Shown: positions 13,701-24,594 of the stretch, piece by piece
Numbering within the stretch: the stretch's first letter is position 1
Layout of the letters: the number at the start of each line of letters is the position of its first letter
NCBI GenBank assembly: GCA_031213475.1
Contig: JARUPZ010000025.1
Location: 5,777,676-5,841,675, forward strand
Direction: 5' to 3'
Source of the DNA: Nereocystis luetkeana
Taxonomy: Eukaryota; Sar; Phaeophyceae; Laminariales; Laminariaceae
DNA length: 64,000 nt
Position numbers and translations under genes: made by a program
The notes under the pieces: model-generated
The model's database searches: none
The model's input: the letters and a program-made list of their open reading frames with translations, nothing else
Told to the model about the DNA's origin: nothing

Positions 13701-16700
13701 TGTTAAGGGTAAGCTTCTTTTGTCACGGCCGCTCAAAGCCACTTGGTCGAGTGACCATCCCATTTTGCGGCAGCCATGCTTATTGGGATGCTTTGGGTTC
13801 GCGATATATGCACCACCATGAATGGCTTGGACATATACGCGTACTGAAGCAACAGCAGGGGGGAGGGGGGTACGGGTGCGTACCCCCGTTTAAAACCGCT
13901 ACTGCGTTTGGAGAACTTAAGCAGAAGTTAGTTCCGAAACGCATAGTCTTTACGCAGCGCGTGAAGCAATACCACGTCGATACTCGTCGAGTGCAAACCA
14001 CAGCGAGAAGGGGATGCATTCCACTGCACAATAAGTCAATAGTGCCCCTCCGATAACTGGCACGGAGCGGCTGGAGCCAAAATACCTGAACGTGCCCCCC
14101 TGCTACGGGAGCACTAATGCCCCGCTTGTACATCATAGCGTTTGAGCCCAGCTTCGACTACGGTACAGAAGGACTTGCCCTTATACTTGAACCGTGAATA
14201 CAAAAAACGACTGTAGCTACCCTTAAGGCGGCACCAGTCTGGGATTGTGTTTCAATATTGCAGTTGACTACACGGACGTGATATACAGAGCTTCCCAGGT
14301 GAAGGTCTCAATGGACGACGCTATGATATTTCTGCTACTGTATCTCGTGATGTCAAGCGTTTCGCATTTACGGGTGTTCCGCCCGTACAACACAAGTAAT
14401 TGCACCGCTCGCTTCTGGAAGGCATCCCTGTTACGAGATCCCGCGAACAAAAAATAATCACAGTGACATTTTGCGTGTTGTCGATGACGTCGAAAGCGTC
14501 CTCGACAACTGTGTCGCTGGCAACTTGGCTAGGGCCACGTTTGAAAAAATAGACTGTCTACTCCCTACTCCTGCCCAATATTTCATCTACTGCACGACAA
14601 AAATCGTAGCGACACTGCTGTATATATAATACACCAACGCGAACATTCCCATGCTGATGGACGAAACGTGACGTCTCCGCGTTGTTGACTTTGTCATGGG
14701 TAATTCAGAGAAGAAGTTATCGGTGCAAACGTTTACAGAGCTGTTATCTAAACCATCACGAAGTGAGTACGTTACGGACCTGGCGGTCGAAGCGGTGAGC
14801 TCCTAGTCATCACCAGACGCCTGCCACGATCAGGGGATCACGGTATGTTCCTTATGATTCTTGAAACCATAACAAGCCCCGTACTTCATCAAAGACGGCC
14901 TTGGTTTGGAAACAAATAGGCCTTTCCCCAATAAGCTAGTCCGTCTGGACCACCGGAGATTCCAGCGAGAGCAATCGTGACACGCACGCGCCACCTGATA
15001 TTTCTCACAGGGAACAAGAGTTGTACGGTTAAGGAGTTCCGTCTGTGCGTAACTTTCCCGCGGCTAGCGTTTTACTCCTCGTATTTGAAATGGGTTAGGG
15101 TTGGGGAGTGGCCTTGATCGAGATCAGCACGACGAGCTATGTGAGTGTTCGCCAGACGATTACTCATTCGACGTGGCTGCCAGCCCACATTGGCGCCACT
15201 CCTTCTCTAGATCGACAACGCATTTGTTTATACTGTTTGTACGCCGGCCGCCACCTTACAACAGGAGTATATCCAATCCCCTGCGTACGTTCACCGATCC
15301 GTGAAGAAGACGTACTTGTTGTCAAGTGCTTGCATGAGGCGTTCTACGATAGAGGCTCACCCCATTTTTTCTGGGGCTCCTCACGTGAGGAGCTCTATAT
15401 CTCACCCGAAGACGGACTTCGGGCAAAGTCAATTTGCATCCGGAAGAACCCTGCCCTTGACCCAATTATACCCAAACGTGTGTTTCGAACAAATATTCGC
15501 ATTGCGACGACTTTGGGTTAAGGGGCCCCGTCATTGAGAAAACATTTCACTAGAAACGTGATACCTCTATTATTGTAGACCGCGGCGCATAATACCGCCC
15601 AAAATTGTGGCACTTACTGCGGTGCATGCGAAGTCTCTTCACGCTTCGCCCTCTCGGCTAATCGAAGGCGTGCACCACTAGGTGACAGCAGGTCGACAAA
15701 TAGGTTCGGATCCGGTGTGATCACGTGGTGGGAGAGAGCTACCCTCAACACGAGAGCATTTCGTGTCGGCGAAGTAAGCGGGTCTTTTGCCGTAGAGCAC
15801 CAATTTGATTTTTGTTTTTCGTCTGGATTGCACGCTCGCAGCTTAAGGTAATCTCTTTCAGGTGGGTCCGTCCTCGGCAGTTTGTCGGATAAACGTCCCC
15901 AACAGCATTGTATCGGCCTCTACAGTAGCTTTTGAAGCATTCTATTGCGGGTTCTTGGTTTGAAAGCCTGAGCATTATTTATGGAATCAACCTTTGCGTA
16001 TTTAGCATCGCGGCCTTTCAATTGGAAGTACTGAACATTGTTCGTATAGTTCCCATGTGGTACCGAACATTGTTCTTATTGTTCCGATGTGCTCACGGTG
16101 TCGTTTTGCATCAGGTGACATAGATGGAGACTCGATCATCGGGGGCTTTCCCTCCGAAACGGAGGACACCCCGGGGATGTTCGAGGTCAGCTGCGGGGGC
16201 ACCGCCTCCAGCTGTACGGACACGGTATCGACGTCGGCTACGGACGGAACCGACGCCGAATCTTCATCGGCTACGGACGAAACCACGGCCAACCCGCGAG
16301 GGGTCACGTCGAGTGGTTCCGACACCCTCCTCCCTACGGTGAGATCGCCTTACACTGGCGATTATGGGTATGTAACGCTCCTGGTGTTATGTCTTCTTTT
16401 GGAAAACGTAACCTACGTCGGGTCGAACCTAGTTTCGCGCATATTGAACGTCCTTTCCGCAGCTCAAAACGGGGTTGGCAGATACCACGAGTTGCAAGCG
16501 CGTCGTTTAACGTTTTGTCGTTCCCACTGCTCTACTCCGCCTTGTATTTCAGTTTTTGAGGCGATCGACGATCATTGAGAAAACACACGCATTAATAGTA
16601 CGCTGTCGCATTTGAGTACTCTCTGTTATTCGTGTTTAACGCGAAAGTCGAACATGCTACACGCACATGCCGCTACACTCGTATATCCAGGTAAATTGCC

Positions 16701-17237
16701 AGCCTACGGAATCAGGCCCCCTCATCTTTATACGGCCTCTTCACCGTGTTTGTATTTCATCCATTGGTTTCCGTCGTATTCATTAAAACGCAAGAGCATT
16801 CGTAAAGCGCTCCTGTTTAACAGCGTCGAACTGCACCCCAGAACGCTCGTCAGTTCTCGTGAACAGCAAACACAATGTACACACGTAGAGAAAAACGAAA
16901 ACGCCGAACGATAATCGAGTAGCACACCGGTGGGAAACCCAAGCGGAAAATACATTCCTCAAATATCTGATCCTTTTTCTTGGTCACACAAACCCCACTC
17001 CCGCACGTCTAGGATGACAGCGGAGCCGCGACCGTTGACCTCGACATGGACAGTGACAGCGAGGACATGGATTCCTCCGAGGCGGAGAGTGAGAGCCAGG
17101 ACGAAGATTCGACCGACGGAGGAACCGCTTCGTCTACGGGGGGTGGTGTGCGTCTCGCAGCTGCTCCCACGTCGCGTCTAGTCAGTGGATTCATGGGGCT
17201 TATGGTGGCGGGGTTGGGTGCATGTGGTTCACTGTAA
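4682..17237 (+). CDS. Secreted two-module cysteine/Ser-Thr-rich protein (nine-exon gene, uncharacterised)
   Basis: Gene model built by eye: nine exons (4682-4774, 6093-6265, 7192-7333, 8836-8938, 10179-10261, 10912-10974, 13104-13212, 16115-16338, 17013-17237), all GT-AG and all phase-compatible, total 1215 nt, 404 residues. The order is signal peptide (1-19), basic/Ser-rich segment (32-89), module 1 (about 95-171), Cys/acidic linker (172-198), module 2 (199-256), long Ser/Thr/Asp/Glu region (257-380) and a hydrophobic C-terminal tail ending LGACGSL. The modules share GCYQ-x-TG, P-[FI]-Y, W-x-LG, LL-x-C, HP and W-S-C. I do not recognise a named domain; the pattern is reminiscent of small extracellular modules in protist surface proteins. 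The tail suggests a GPI-type anchor or a C-terminal membrane segment. Introns run 650-2900 nt and carry family A and B elements. Function unknown; a cell-wall or surface role is inferred. The main risk is a missed or mis-joined small exon. Confidence 0.65.
5461..5557. mobile_element. Family A inverted-repeat element, intact
   Basis: Reference copy. It starts TTAACCCCTTTAGAACCGCG and ends with the inverse complement (GCGGTTTTAAAGGGGTTAA). Arms of about 40 nt flank a short spacer around ACTACTTGAAATTTGACTGG, with no coding capacity. The TTAA termini suggest a TTAA-targeting (piggyBac-like) transposase acting in trans; that is inference. It lies in intron 1 of the plus-strand gene. Confidence 0.85.
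5617..5653 (+). repeat. G-tract
   Basis: Nearly uninterrupted guanines broken only by single A and C bases, in intron 1 of the plus-strand gene. It could fold as a G-quadruplex; length may also be affected by sequencing error. Confidence 0.8.
6093..6265 (+). CDS. Exon 2: basic then Ser-rich segment
   Basis: The acceptor has a good pyrimidine tract (TTCCTTTCCACAG|GTC) and the donor is AACAG|GTACTG. It encodes 57 residues plus two bases, starting VAGAHIASAVRLATSRT, then GVCSSDAVTISF and a Ser-rich stretch. Entry phase 0 matches exon 1; exit phase 2 matches exon 3. One cysteine. Confidence 0.7.
7192..7333 (+). CDS. Exon 3: first half of module 1
   Basis: The acceptor is GTGTTGTGCAG and the donor TTCG|GTGAGA. 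It carries GCYQDTGLIYSGLPFYTPSG followed by an acidic end (FDIDASDDTSAS). GCYQ-x-TG and P-x-Y recur in exon 6, which is strong internal evidence that both are coding. Exit phase 0. Confidence 0.75.
8836..8938 (+). CDS. Exon 4: second half of module 1
   Basis: The acceptor is CCGAAG|ACA (weak pyrimidine tract) and the donor a consensus CTT|GTAAGT. It encodes TFARWLLGDFESG, VLLCASNEP, then HPAESTWS with one base of a Cys codon. It aligns end to end with exon 7 (TLAWNLGLLNG, LLSC, HPGDALWS), and both exons start in phase 0 and end in phase 1. The minus strand is also open here, but the exon 7 match favours the plus strand. Confidence 0.65.
9502..9748 (-). mobile_element. Family B inverted-repeat element (reverse orientation)
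   Basis: The ends GAGGCGTTCTACTATAGA and TTATCGTAGAACGCGTCC are imperfect inverse complements. The interior has the family's GAGGCTCCTCACTTGAGGAG palindrome and the CTCACCCGAACTGACTTCAG block. Non-coding, in intron 4 of the plus-strand gene. Confidence 0.8.
10179..10261 (+). CDS. Exon 5: Cys/acidic linker after module 1
   Basis: The acceptor is GCACAACCAG|GC and the donor GGCGAG|GTGGGT. It supplies the second and third bases of Cys171, then 27 residues including SSECGGSCEDSDPGE. The frame is open well upstream, so an earlier acceptor (for example at 10020) is possible, but only 10179 matches the phase left by exon 4. The CGG-SC element recurs after module 2 (VSCGGTASSC in exon 8). Confidence 0.55.
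10912..10974 (+). CDS. Exon 6: first half of module 2 (short)
   Basis: The acceptor is TTCCCATCTATGGAG|GGA, pyrimidine-rich, and the donor CCAG|GTTAGC. The 21 codons read GCYQPTGDEGVGQPIYSRTG plus Gln, colinear with GCYQDTG...GLPFYTPSG of exon 3. Phase 0 at both ends fits its neighbours. It is shorter than exon 3 because the 20-odd residues after the P-x-Y motif are absent. The donor is not consensus, so the exact 3' end is less sure. Confidence 0.6.
12543..12628. mobile_element. Family A element, decayed
   Basis: The left arm GGTACTGCGGTCCCGTTTTA and a degraded right arm (CCCAAACGGACTCCTGTTCC, then AAAAGGGTT) identify the family. The TTAA ends are eroded. In intron 6 of the plus-strand gene. 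Confidence 0.6.
13104..13212 (+). CDS. Exon 7: second half of module 2
   Basis: The acceptor follows a long pyrimidine-rich run (CTCCTCCGGCAAG|ACT) and the donor is TCAT|GTGCGT. It encodes TLAWNLGLLNGTTVPLLSC then HPGDALWS plus the first base of a Cys codon, the paralogue of exon 4. The frame stays open and protein-like to 13379, so intron retention or a later donor is possible. The exon 4 parallel fixes the donor chosen here. Confidence 0.6.
15336..15584 (-). mobile_element. Family B element (reverse orientation)
   Basis: Begins GAGGCGTTCTACGATAGAGG and ends in a degraded ACCTCTATTATTGTAGAC. The interior palindrome GGGGCTCCTCACGTGAGGAG is intact. In intron 7 of the plus-strand gene; the short open frames over it are not genes. 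Confidence 0.8.
16115..16338 (+). CDS. Exon 8: Ser/Thr/Asp-rich linker
   Basis: The acceptor is TTTTGCATCAG|GT and the donor CCTACG|GTGAGA. 74 residues: an acidic start (DIDGDSIIGGF), VSCGGTASSC, then near-repeats of SATDGTDAESSSATDET. Composition suggests an extended, probably O-glycosylated stalk. Phase 1 in, phase 0 out, matching exons 7 and 9. Confidence 0.7.
17013..17237 (+). CDS. Exon 9: acidic segment, hydrophobic tail and stop
   Basis: The acceptor is CGCACGTCTAG|GAT. It encodes 74 residues: Asp/Ser/Glu repeats (MDSDSEDMDSSEAESESQDE), a short small-residue spacer (STGGGVRLAAAPTS), then the hydrophobic end LVSGFMGLMVAGLGACGSL and TAA. Tail position and length fit a GPI-attachment signal; a single C-terminal membrane segment is the alternative. 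Confidence 0.7.
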   Translation, partial: DDSGAATVDLDMDSDSEDMDSSEAESESQDEDSTDGGTASSTGGGVRLAAAPTSRLVSGFMGLMVAGLGACGSL

Positions 17238-18943
17238 GGGCTCGTCGATGCGCCGAGTTAGCGACTTGAGAACGGTGATGGCACTACCGTTCACGGTATA
17301 TGTCGCTCATGCTTGTGTAGTTTAGGCGTATATAGATGGAATGCGGTCCGTGCCGGGGAGGTGTGGGACGGGTGTGTGTGCTACTCGCGAGTCGATTGTC
17401 CCAACGGCATAAACGGCACCACAAAGGATCCATGCGACGACTCGCTTGTTGAATCACTTGACAGTTGTACTACTGCGCACAACTTGCCTCGCATCGCACG
17501 CCTTGAAGCTGCTAGTATTAGCTGCAACGAGTAGGCGCGTAAGAGGATTCTTCTTGTTGCCGCCTGGCCATGAGGCATCCGTCTGCATATGTACAACGTT
17601 GGGGGGTGCCGATGTGTGTATCCCTGTTTTGAATGCCCAGTCATTGTTTATCATTTACTTTCCGCCTCTCTGCACACCATGGTCTAAGTGTTTAGTAAAT
17701 TAACCAATCCCGGTTCATCAAATGCAAGCTGTGGAGCCCTTAGCCGCATCGACGTGTATTTTGTGTAGTCGCCAAGCTTGGTGTTGTGACTGCAGTTGAT
17801 GTATAGTAGCAAAGTGGGCGCACCACAGCATCGAAATAAGAAGTGCAATGGACTATTTGTGACACCACTCTGCCTCAGAAATTCAGACGGGGTACGTGGT
17901 TAAAATATTGTTCTACACACGGTTCTCATCGTTTGGAACGGGGTTATGTGATATATGTGTAGGATGTAGCACAGAGGAGACTGTTTGCACGTATATTGCG
18001 CCAGGAATGCATTTGCCGATCGATCGTCACGAAAATCGTATGACGTTACGCAGACCGAGACGGGTTCCTGTTGTATGAGTTTGGCTCCCGCCGAGAAGCT
18101 TCTATCGCTTTTTTGCGCACGCCCGGTTGGATGTCCGTAGTTAATGATGTGGCGATGTCTGCGATCTCTCGTACTGCTCTGTTTATCCTTTGAAGACGGT
18201 CGATGGGGTGGGGGGAGGAATCTCACGTCTTCATTTTTCACCAACGCCATCCCATCCTACGTCAAAGGTTACGCATTTCGCCTCAACTATTTCTGACCGG
18301 CTCAGGTATAAACTTGGGCCACTCTCGGTTGGTATGACAATGTTTCTCTGGTATATTTGCTTCGGAACTAGCTATTGTATGGGTTGATCGAGTTGCGCAC
18401 ACAAGGTTCCTTGAAATCGTGTTCCGGCACACGTATTGAGCTTTTACGTATTGATCTCACGAATGACGCCGCCACATCTACCCTGACAGGGGTAATCGGT
18501 GGTCAGGGTAGTGAACTCAAAGCCTCGTGAGCCTTTTGGGTTATTTAGGCTGTGTGTTGGCCTTTTGGGATAGTGGCATATACTCGTAGCAGGTTGAATT
18601 AGGCTTCAGGTGTGCCATTGAAGGGAACGTAGGTTTGAGCGCTCTCGGTCGCGTGCTTCACGTGTCTATGTCGGGGCGTAGTACGTGAGGTGATGGTGGT
18701 GTTGGAGGAGGAGGGTGAAAACGTTTGTGTGTTTCACGCCTTTACGCTCTGTCGCTCCACTACGACACCTACTATTTACACATGCATGCAGTCCGGGGTA
18801 TAACGGGTGCGAAATCAGTGCCTGTGGATAGCGCTCCAGCGGGACAGTACCGTGCGGTCACTTTTCATACATTTGATGACGCGCACTACTATTCCGGTAG
18901 AATGTTTTGAACCACATCATTTCTGAGTGCCTTGCCTATTGTT

Positions 18944-19030
18944 TTACTCTATTTAGACTGCAGTCCCGGTTTGGTCACAAACCATTCAAACCATTGTAAG
19001 GGTGTCGCCAGAACGAGACTGAAGTCGAAA
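18944..19030. mobile_element. Family A element, decayed
   Basis: The left arm TTTAGACTGCAGTCCCGGTT is recognisable. The right arm (GTCGCCAGAACGAGACTGAA) is strongly eroded. No TTAA duplication is visible. Confidence 0.55.
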
Positions 19031-20048
19031 TCGGGAAAGCCCCAGAACTAACCTTCAACAATCGTTTTTCGTCGGAGCACACCTTTTGGATATTCCTATG
19101 TTACTCGTAGCATACCTGGGCTAATTGGTTGGACGTTCATTAACTTTCAAAGGCACGGTTGGGGTGAAGCACACGTAGGGATCCTGACGCGAGGAAGGAC
19201 GTCAGAAATTTCTAGGTGCATCCATATCGTAGCAGGTTGCTGGTGGCGTCGCTGGTTTTGCTCATCACGTTATCTCATCACCACATCACGTCAGCGCCCG
19301 ATGCAGCTTGAGGTGCCGATCGGGCGCGCGTTGAGGTCAGCACCTCGCTCAATCACGGGAAATTTGAAACGTACGTGCGACGGATTCCCCCCTCCGTCTC
19401 ACTGCAAACCCCCACAGGGGGGGATTAAAAGCGTGCTGACTCGCGATGTGTTGATGAAATGTTTGCGAACGGTGCCATCGACTCATCGGGAATAGAGTGG
19501 AGTGAGGCATGACTAGACCTTTTAGCTACTGTACGGACTGGTACGAGATTGATGGGCATCACGGGTTCTATGATATTATTCATTCCCGTAAGCAAACGCT
19601 TTGTCAGTATTATCTGCAACGAATAGGAATATTTGCCGTCCCCCGGTTTGGACCAAGGGTATTCAAATACGGTATGAATTACTACTTACTCACATTGAGG
19701 TACACATGGATCCATTCTTCAAAGCTTCTACAATGGGTATAATACACGTTAGGGAAACGTCGGGTTAAAAGTGAGCAATAACCAGGAAATCCAGATTACA
19801 GATGGAGTACTCTGATACGGGCTTGGCGACCACCCCGACATATCTCGAACGGAACTCAGCTGGAAAAACAAACGTACTGTATCTGGCACTTTCGCCTGCG
19901 TGTGATGTGTGTATTGGCGATAAATAGATACCTGCCCTCACACAAAGACGTGGTGGGAGAGCTTCTAAGCATTTGGGTGTCAGACCCAGATAGTAAGTTT
20001 GAGTTAGCTTCCTTGGTCCCCATCAATGGTGATGCGTCTCTGTCGAGT

Positions 20049-20145
20049 TTAACCCATTTAGAACCCCAGTCCCGTTCTGGGGGCAAACTACTTGAATTTT
20101 GAGTGGTTCGCCCCCAAACCGGTACTGCGGTTCTAAAAGGGTTAA
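20049..20145. mobile_element. Family A element, intact
   Basis: Runs from TTAACCCATTTAGAACCCCA to TGCGGTTCTAAAAGGGTTAA with long complementary arms and TTAA at both ends. It is close in sequence to the copy at 5461-5557, so both are probably recent insertions. Confidence 0.85.
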
Positions 20146-21979
20146 CGACTCTGGTCTCATTCTGGACTACTCGCAACGATTTCTGTTAACCCTTGAAAAA
20201 TGCCGCGTATGTGGTGGTGCCCCATTTTGTTCGACATTTGCATTGGAGCAGCTCGATGTGTCACCCGAAACATGCCTCCGACGAAGTTAGTGCGCCAGAC
20301 TCGCCACAAGATGCCTGCGCGCCCGTCCTGGATCAAATACCTATTATATTGCAGTATCGCTATCATACTGACTGGTTGTAGGCCCTACGAGGAGTTTCGC
20401 CGATTAAACCTCGTTGACCTCTAAAGTGCAACCCTCATCGTGTGATGAGTCCCTTTCCCCGCATGGTTTCCTCGGCCTCCTATTAGTAGCACAGAGAAGT
20501 CACTTCCTCTCGTGGTTTCCCTGGCGAAGGGATCCTATCGAGAAGCTCGAGGCGCTTATTGCAGCGCTGCCGCGCTAGACGTTTCCGCTGTCTCGTGCAC
20601 CATTACGGTCGGTGTCGTTCGCTCCGCGAGCGAGGCCAACACTCACGCGTATAGCCAGCCAGCACCATCTTCGTCTCTCGCTGGGTCGAGTTTGGCTGAA
20701 CCTCGCGGGCCGCTGGCTTCATTGGCCAACCCCAGAATATATCGTACCATGATAACAGGTGCATCCTATGATGAAACTGAGTAGGAACGCGAAACCACTT
20801 GTTCTACCTTCCGACCAGTACGCCAGGGTCATCTGGCTGCCTTTTGAAAAGCTCCGTAAACGTATCTAAACAACTGTATCTCGGGCCGTGTATGACCACG
20901 CCCTGCTGTGCAGTGCCGGAGTCAAATCCGGCGGTTCTCTTTTCCGATCTTCTTCTACGCTCCTATATCAACAAGGGAATGTCTTAGAGCCGCGGAATAG
21001 AGATTGAAAGCCTTTGCTGACCTCCAAAGTCAGCACATCTCACGGAGTAATCAAACCACGATATCGACTCTAACGGAGACATACCCGCAAACACACCACA
21101 GGCCCCGGCCGGTGACCAACAAATCAAAATAATCATCCCGGAGAGTTTATACCTCACAGCACAAGGGCGAACTCGCAAATCGAGATATGAGAGCGGCCAA
21201 GGGCTGGAATCTTCGCGCGAGGTGGGTCTCCGGGGCATGCGAAAACACGCTGCTGCCTGTGGTTGAAGTGCACCTGCAATCGTCTCAGGCTACACTTCGC
21301 TCCAAGAACTCCAGATTCCACCCAACATCGATATTAGACAGTTAGTTCCGCACAGGATTTACAGGATGAACAATCCCAAATCATAGGCGCTTTCGATAAC
21401 GACTGTGGAACACCTATATATATGGGGTGCAGGGGAGTCGTGCTGTTGATTAACACCCTCAGTCGCTAATCCCGCCTCAGAAAGCCTGAAGAAACGTACA
21501 ACCCTACGGCAGCGTGCATCTACGTCCACTACAAGGCGCGCTCTGTACAGTCGCCAGACATTCCGTACTGATGTTTTCGATACATTCACAAACTCAATAT
21601 TTGGCACACAGCGTGCGACGCTGCAGAATACCTTTGTCACGCCTTCTTAGATAGCGGGGCTCAGACCCGAATCTAACCTCGACAACCCTAGAGTTTCCGT
21701 GGGGTTGGTTTTGGCACCAGCATAAAGAGCCACGAAAAATAATTGCCCGTAAAACATGAGCACAACGTCTACTCCTTGGAGGACGCAGATATTACGAGAT
21801 GGGGCAACCGTGCTGAGCAGGAAGAACTGTGCACTCCATCTAGCAGGCGCAAACATTAGTGTATAAGGTCAATCCTGCAGAAGGTTGGTGTAACAACAAC
21901 GTTTTGAAGGATTGCGTACATTTCGGATTATCTTTGTTTAAGAGCTCCTGCTTGTGGGTGCCCTACATCAGTTGGAAAA

Positions 21980-22365
21980 GCCATGGGCGCCGCCATGGCC
22001 GAGTCCATGGTCGACCATGTTTTGACGATGACGTACACCCCGACCGGTACCGTGACCCCATGGACAGCGCAATAGACGCTTCGAGGGTCTTGGTCGGCCG
22101 TGGTTACGCTTATGGAAGGGTAAAAGGAAGAACCTATAACCGACCGAAACACTACCGATTGCGCTTCTCCTTGCCTCTACCTTGGCGGCAACCCAAGAAC
22201 CCTACAACACCGCCATGGATGCGTTCATGGGCCCGTCCACGGACGAGACATGACCGTCACTAGGTCGACGATGGCCGGCGCCGTCGACGACCTCGGTCGG
22301 CCATGACGGCGATTGGTACCGATCGTGGTCGCCCATGGTGGCGTTCATGGGGCTGGTCGGTCCAA
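21980..22365. repeat. CCATGG/CATGG-rich block
   Basis: CCATGG hexamers and CATGG words recur every few tens of bases (for example GCCGCCATGGCCGAGTCCAT), together with GCGTTCATGGG at 22211 and 22344 and many CGAC/GGTCG words. It resembles a decayed short-period tandem repeat; I could not define a clean period. Open frames through it are probably by-products. Confidence 0.4.
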
Positions 22366-22733
22366 CCAATGTAGACCCTTGTTACGTTCAGAGGCCATTT
22401 TCTTTCTATCGATTTCTTCCCTAAGGATCCGATTTCGATTGACCCCCGTACGACTGCCCTGCCTTGGCGGGACCAGGCGCTATTTACAACAAGCTCAGAT
22501 TTATTACTATTAATATTAACAATATGCTAAAATTAATTAATATGTCAACACGACAGTAGTACTCAAATAGGGGCCACAAACTCGGTCGCATGGAATTGAA
22601 ACTACTGGTTCTAAGAAACGAGATGTGGCACTAACGCTGTCGTAGAGTAGTCCAGACCCGCCTCTGTGGTCGGTATAGTATTTTTTTATGTCTCGTGTAT
22701 TTTGAGGCAGCCGAATTTTCGATTTTTGTTATA

Positions 22734-22825
22734 TTTTTCGGATCTTCCTAGGGCTCCAGCACCTTTGTGTGACCACGGACTCCTTCGTCAGAGAGTTATT
22801 AATGTGACAACAACAACAACAACAA

Positions 22826-22891
<66 letters not shown>
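22734..22891 (+). mobile_element. LINE-like 3' end with (CAA)n tail, copy 1
   Basis: About 65 bp (TTTTTCGGATCTTCCTAGGG through CGTCAGAGAGTTA) is near identical to 24595-24659 and is followed, after a few bases, by about 28 CAA units. Two unrelated 5' flanks meeting one shared 3' segment that ends in a simple repeat is the pattern left by 5'-truncated non-LTR retrotransposition. No reverse-transcriptase coding sequence is present. Confidence 0.6.
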
Positions 22892-22892
<1 letters not shown>

Positions 22893-23397
22893 ATATAGTC
22901 AACCCTAGTAGACGTTGAGTCTCGAAGCCACATCGTGGACGTGTCTTACCCTCTACTCTAGCGGTAACTGTATGTAAATATTCAAATCCGGACCCTTTTG
23001 TTTGTTTCGTGGGCGCGGTGGGCGGCGGAACTGCTCATTACTGTCTGGGGCGTTTATTTACGACGAACTAGAACACGAGCATCCACAACAACATATATCA
23101 TGATTTACGTGCGACTGGAGTGGTGATGGCGGTGAGTGTTGTATCGTCGTATCCGAACATCAACCATGCCACCGTAGGCATGGTTTATTTTGGGGTTTAG
23201 GTTTTCTCACACCTGACGAACGCAACAACGCATCCCCCAGAAGCAGGATTCCGCAGACGTGTGCTCGCGCAAATCAACAATTAGTTGCGCTATATTATCA
23301 AACAAACAATGCTATCCCATCAAACGCATCGCGATAGCAGATACCAGGTACGGTAGTTTTAACTCGAGGAGTTCAAACGGTCACAAACGTTTTTCCT

Positions 23398-23503
23398 TTA
23401 CCCCTTTAGGACTGCAGTCCCGCTTTGGGGACAATTGGGAACAAACTACTTGAAACTTGAGCGCTTTGTCCCGAAAACGGGACTGCGGTTATAAAGGTGT
23501 TAA
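23398..23503. mobile_element. Family A element
   Basis: TTACCCCTTTAGGACTGCAG to the inverse arm ending AAAGGTGTTAA. It carries a roughly 10-bp internal insertion (AATTGGGAAC) relative to the intact copies. Confidence 0.8.
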
Positions 23504-24594
23504 CTCAAGAGGGGAAGCCCTACCGTCGGATGAGCCACATTTCAAAGTACTAAATTGCACCTGACACCTAGACAGGTGTGTGAGGGAGGGGGGGGTCCGC
23601 AATATGTTTCAAAGTATGTTCGAAATCGAAACAATTATTTGTTTTCTGTATTCAGACCGCAATTCCTCCCACCACCATCTTCTTGCCTTGGGGTTTGTCA
23701 AGCTTTTGGTTATGTGTATAGTAGTGTCGTCTCCTTCCTTTGTTGGTCCTGTCGTCGAGTGTACCGCAAACATGTTTTAACTTCCACACGTCGCATCATC
23801 GCAGGCAACATATCGATCGACCCATCTTCGATGGTTGCAAGGCGGACTGAACGCCACTCGCCTGTGCTTATGTGTTCAGGCACCAGCCGGGCGATACAAA
23901 AAATACATTCAGATTTTGAGAAAAAACATACATTGATTCGTGAACAACCGCTACATGCATGGCTGCCAAAAGAGATAACACCACGCCGCGGTTCAATACA
24001 AAATACACAGGAACCGACAACCCGGAAGTGCAAAAAAAGGGAACCGATTAGCCTCGACATATATGGCATTTGTTTATAAATCACTTTTTAGACTCAGACT
24101 AGCCACGCCCAGGCGTAAGAATACAACATCCATGCGGGAACTGCGTCCAAGTCCCTACTCCCCTGCGCCCCATTGTCCAAAAGCGCTGTAAGTAAGCTCG
24201 CAGGGCATCATTGTCGTAAACACGTACCTGGTTCTCCAAGGCGACTCCCTGACGCCGTGCTATATGCATCTAGGTCAAAACTTTGGCGACCGATGCATAC
24301 GCATACTACACGACGGCATCCCCTAACAGACATCGTTCACTTCCGTAAAGATCCGAACCGTCGTAACCTTTACGGTGGCCTGGATACCATGAAAATACTT
24401 GGATACACTTATTTGGGCGTACGAGGGTGACCCAATCGCTCTTGTGGCAGACCATTCCCGGACCCGTAGTTGACCTACCCGTGTTTCAATGCGAGCATGA
24501 GCGTACGTACGCAGTGATCACGAACCACAACCAAATGTCTCGTGGTCTGTGGCCTCGAGAGAACCTTCAAACAAATACCCAGCACGTTATACTG

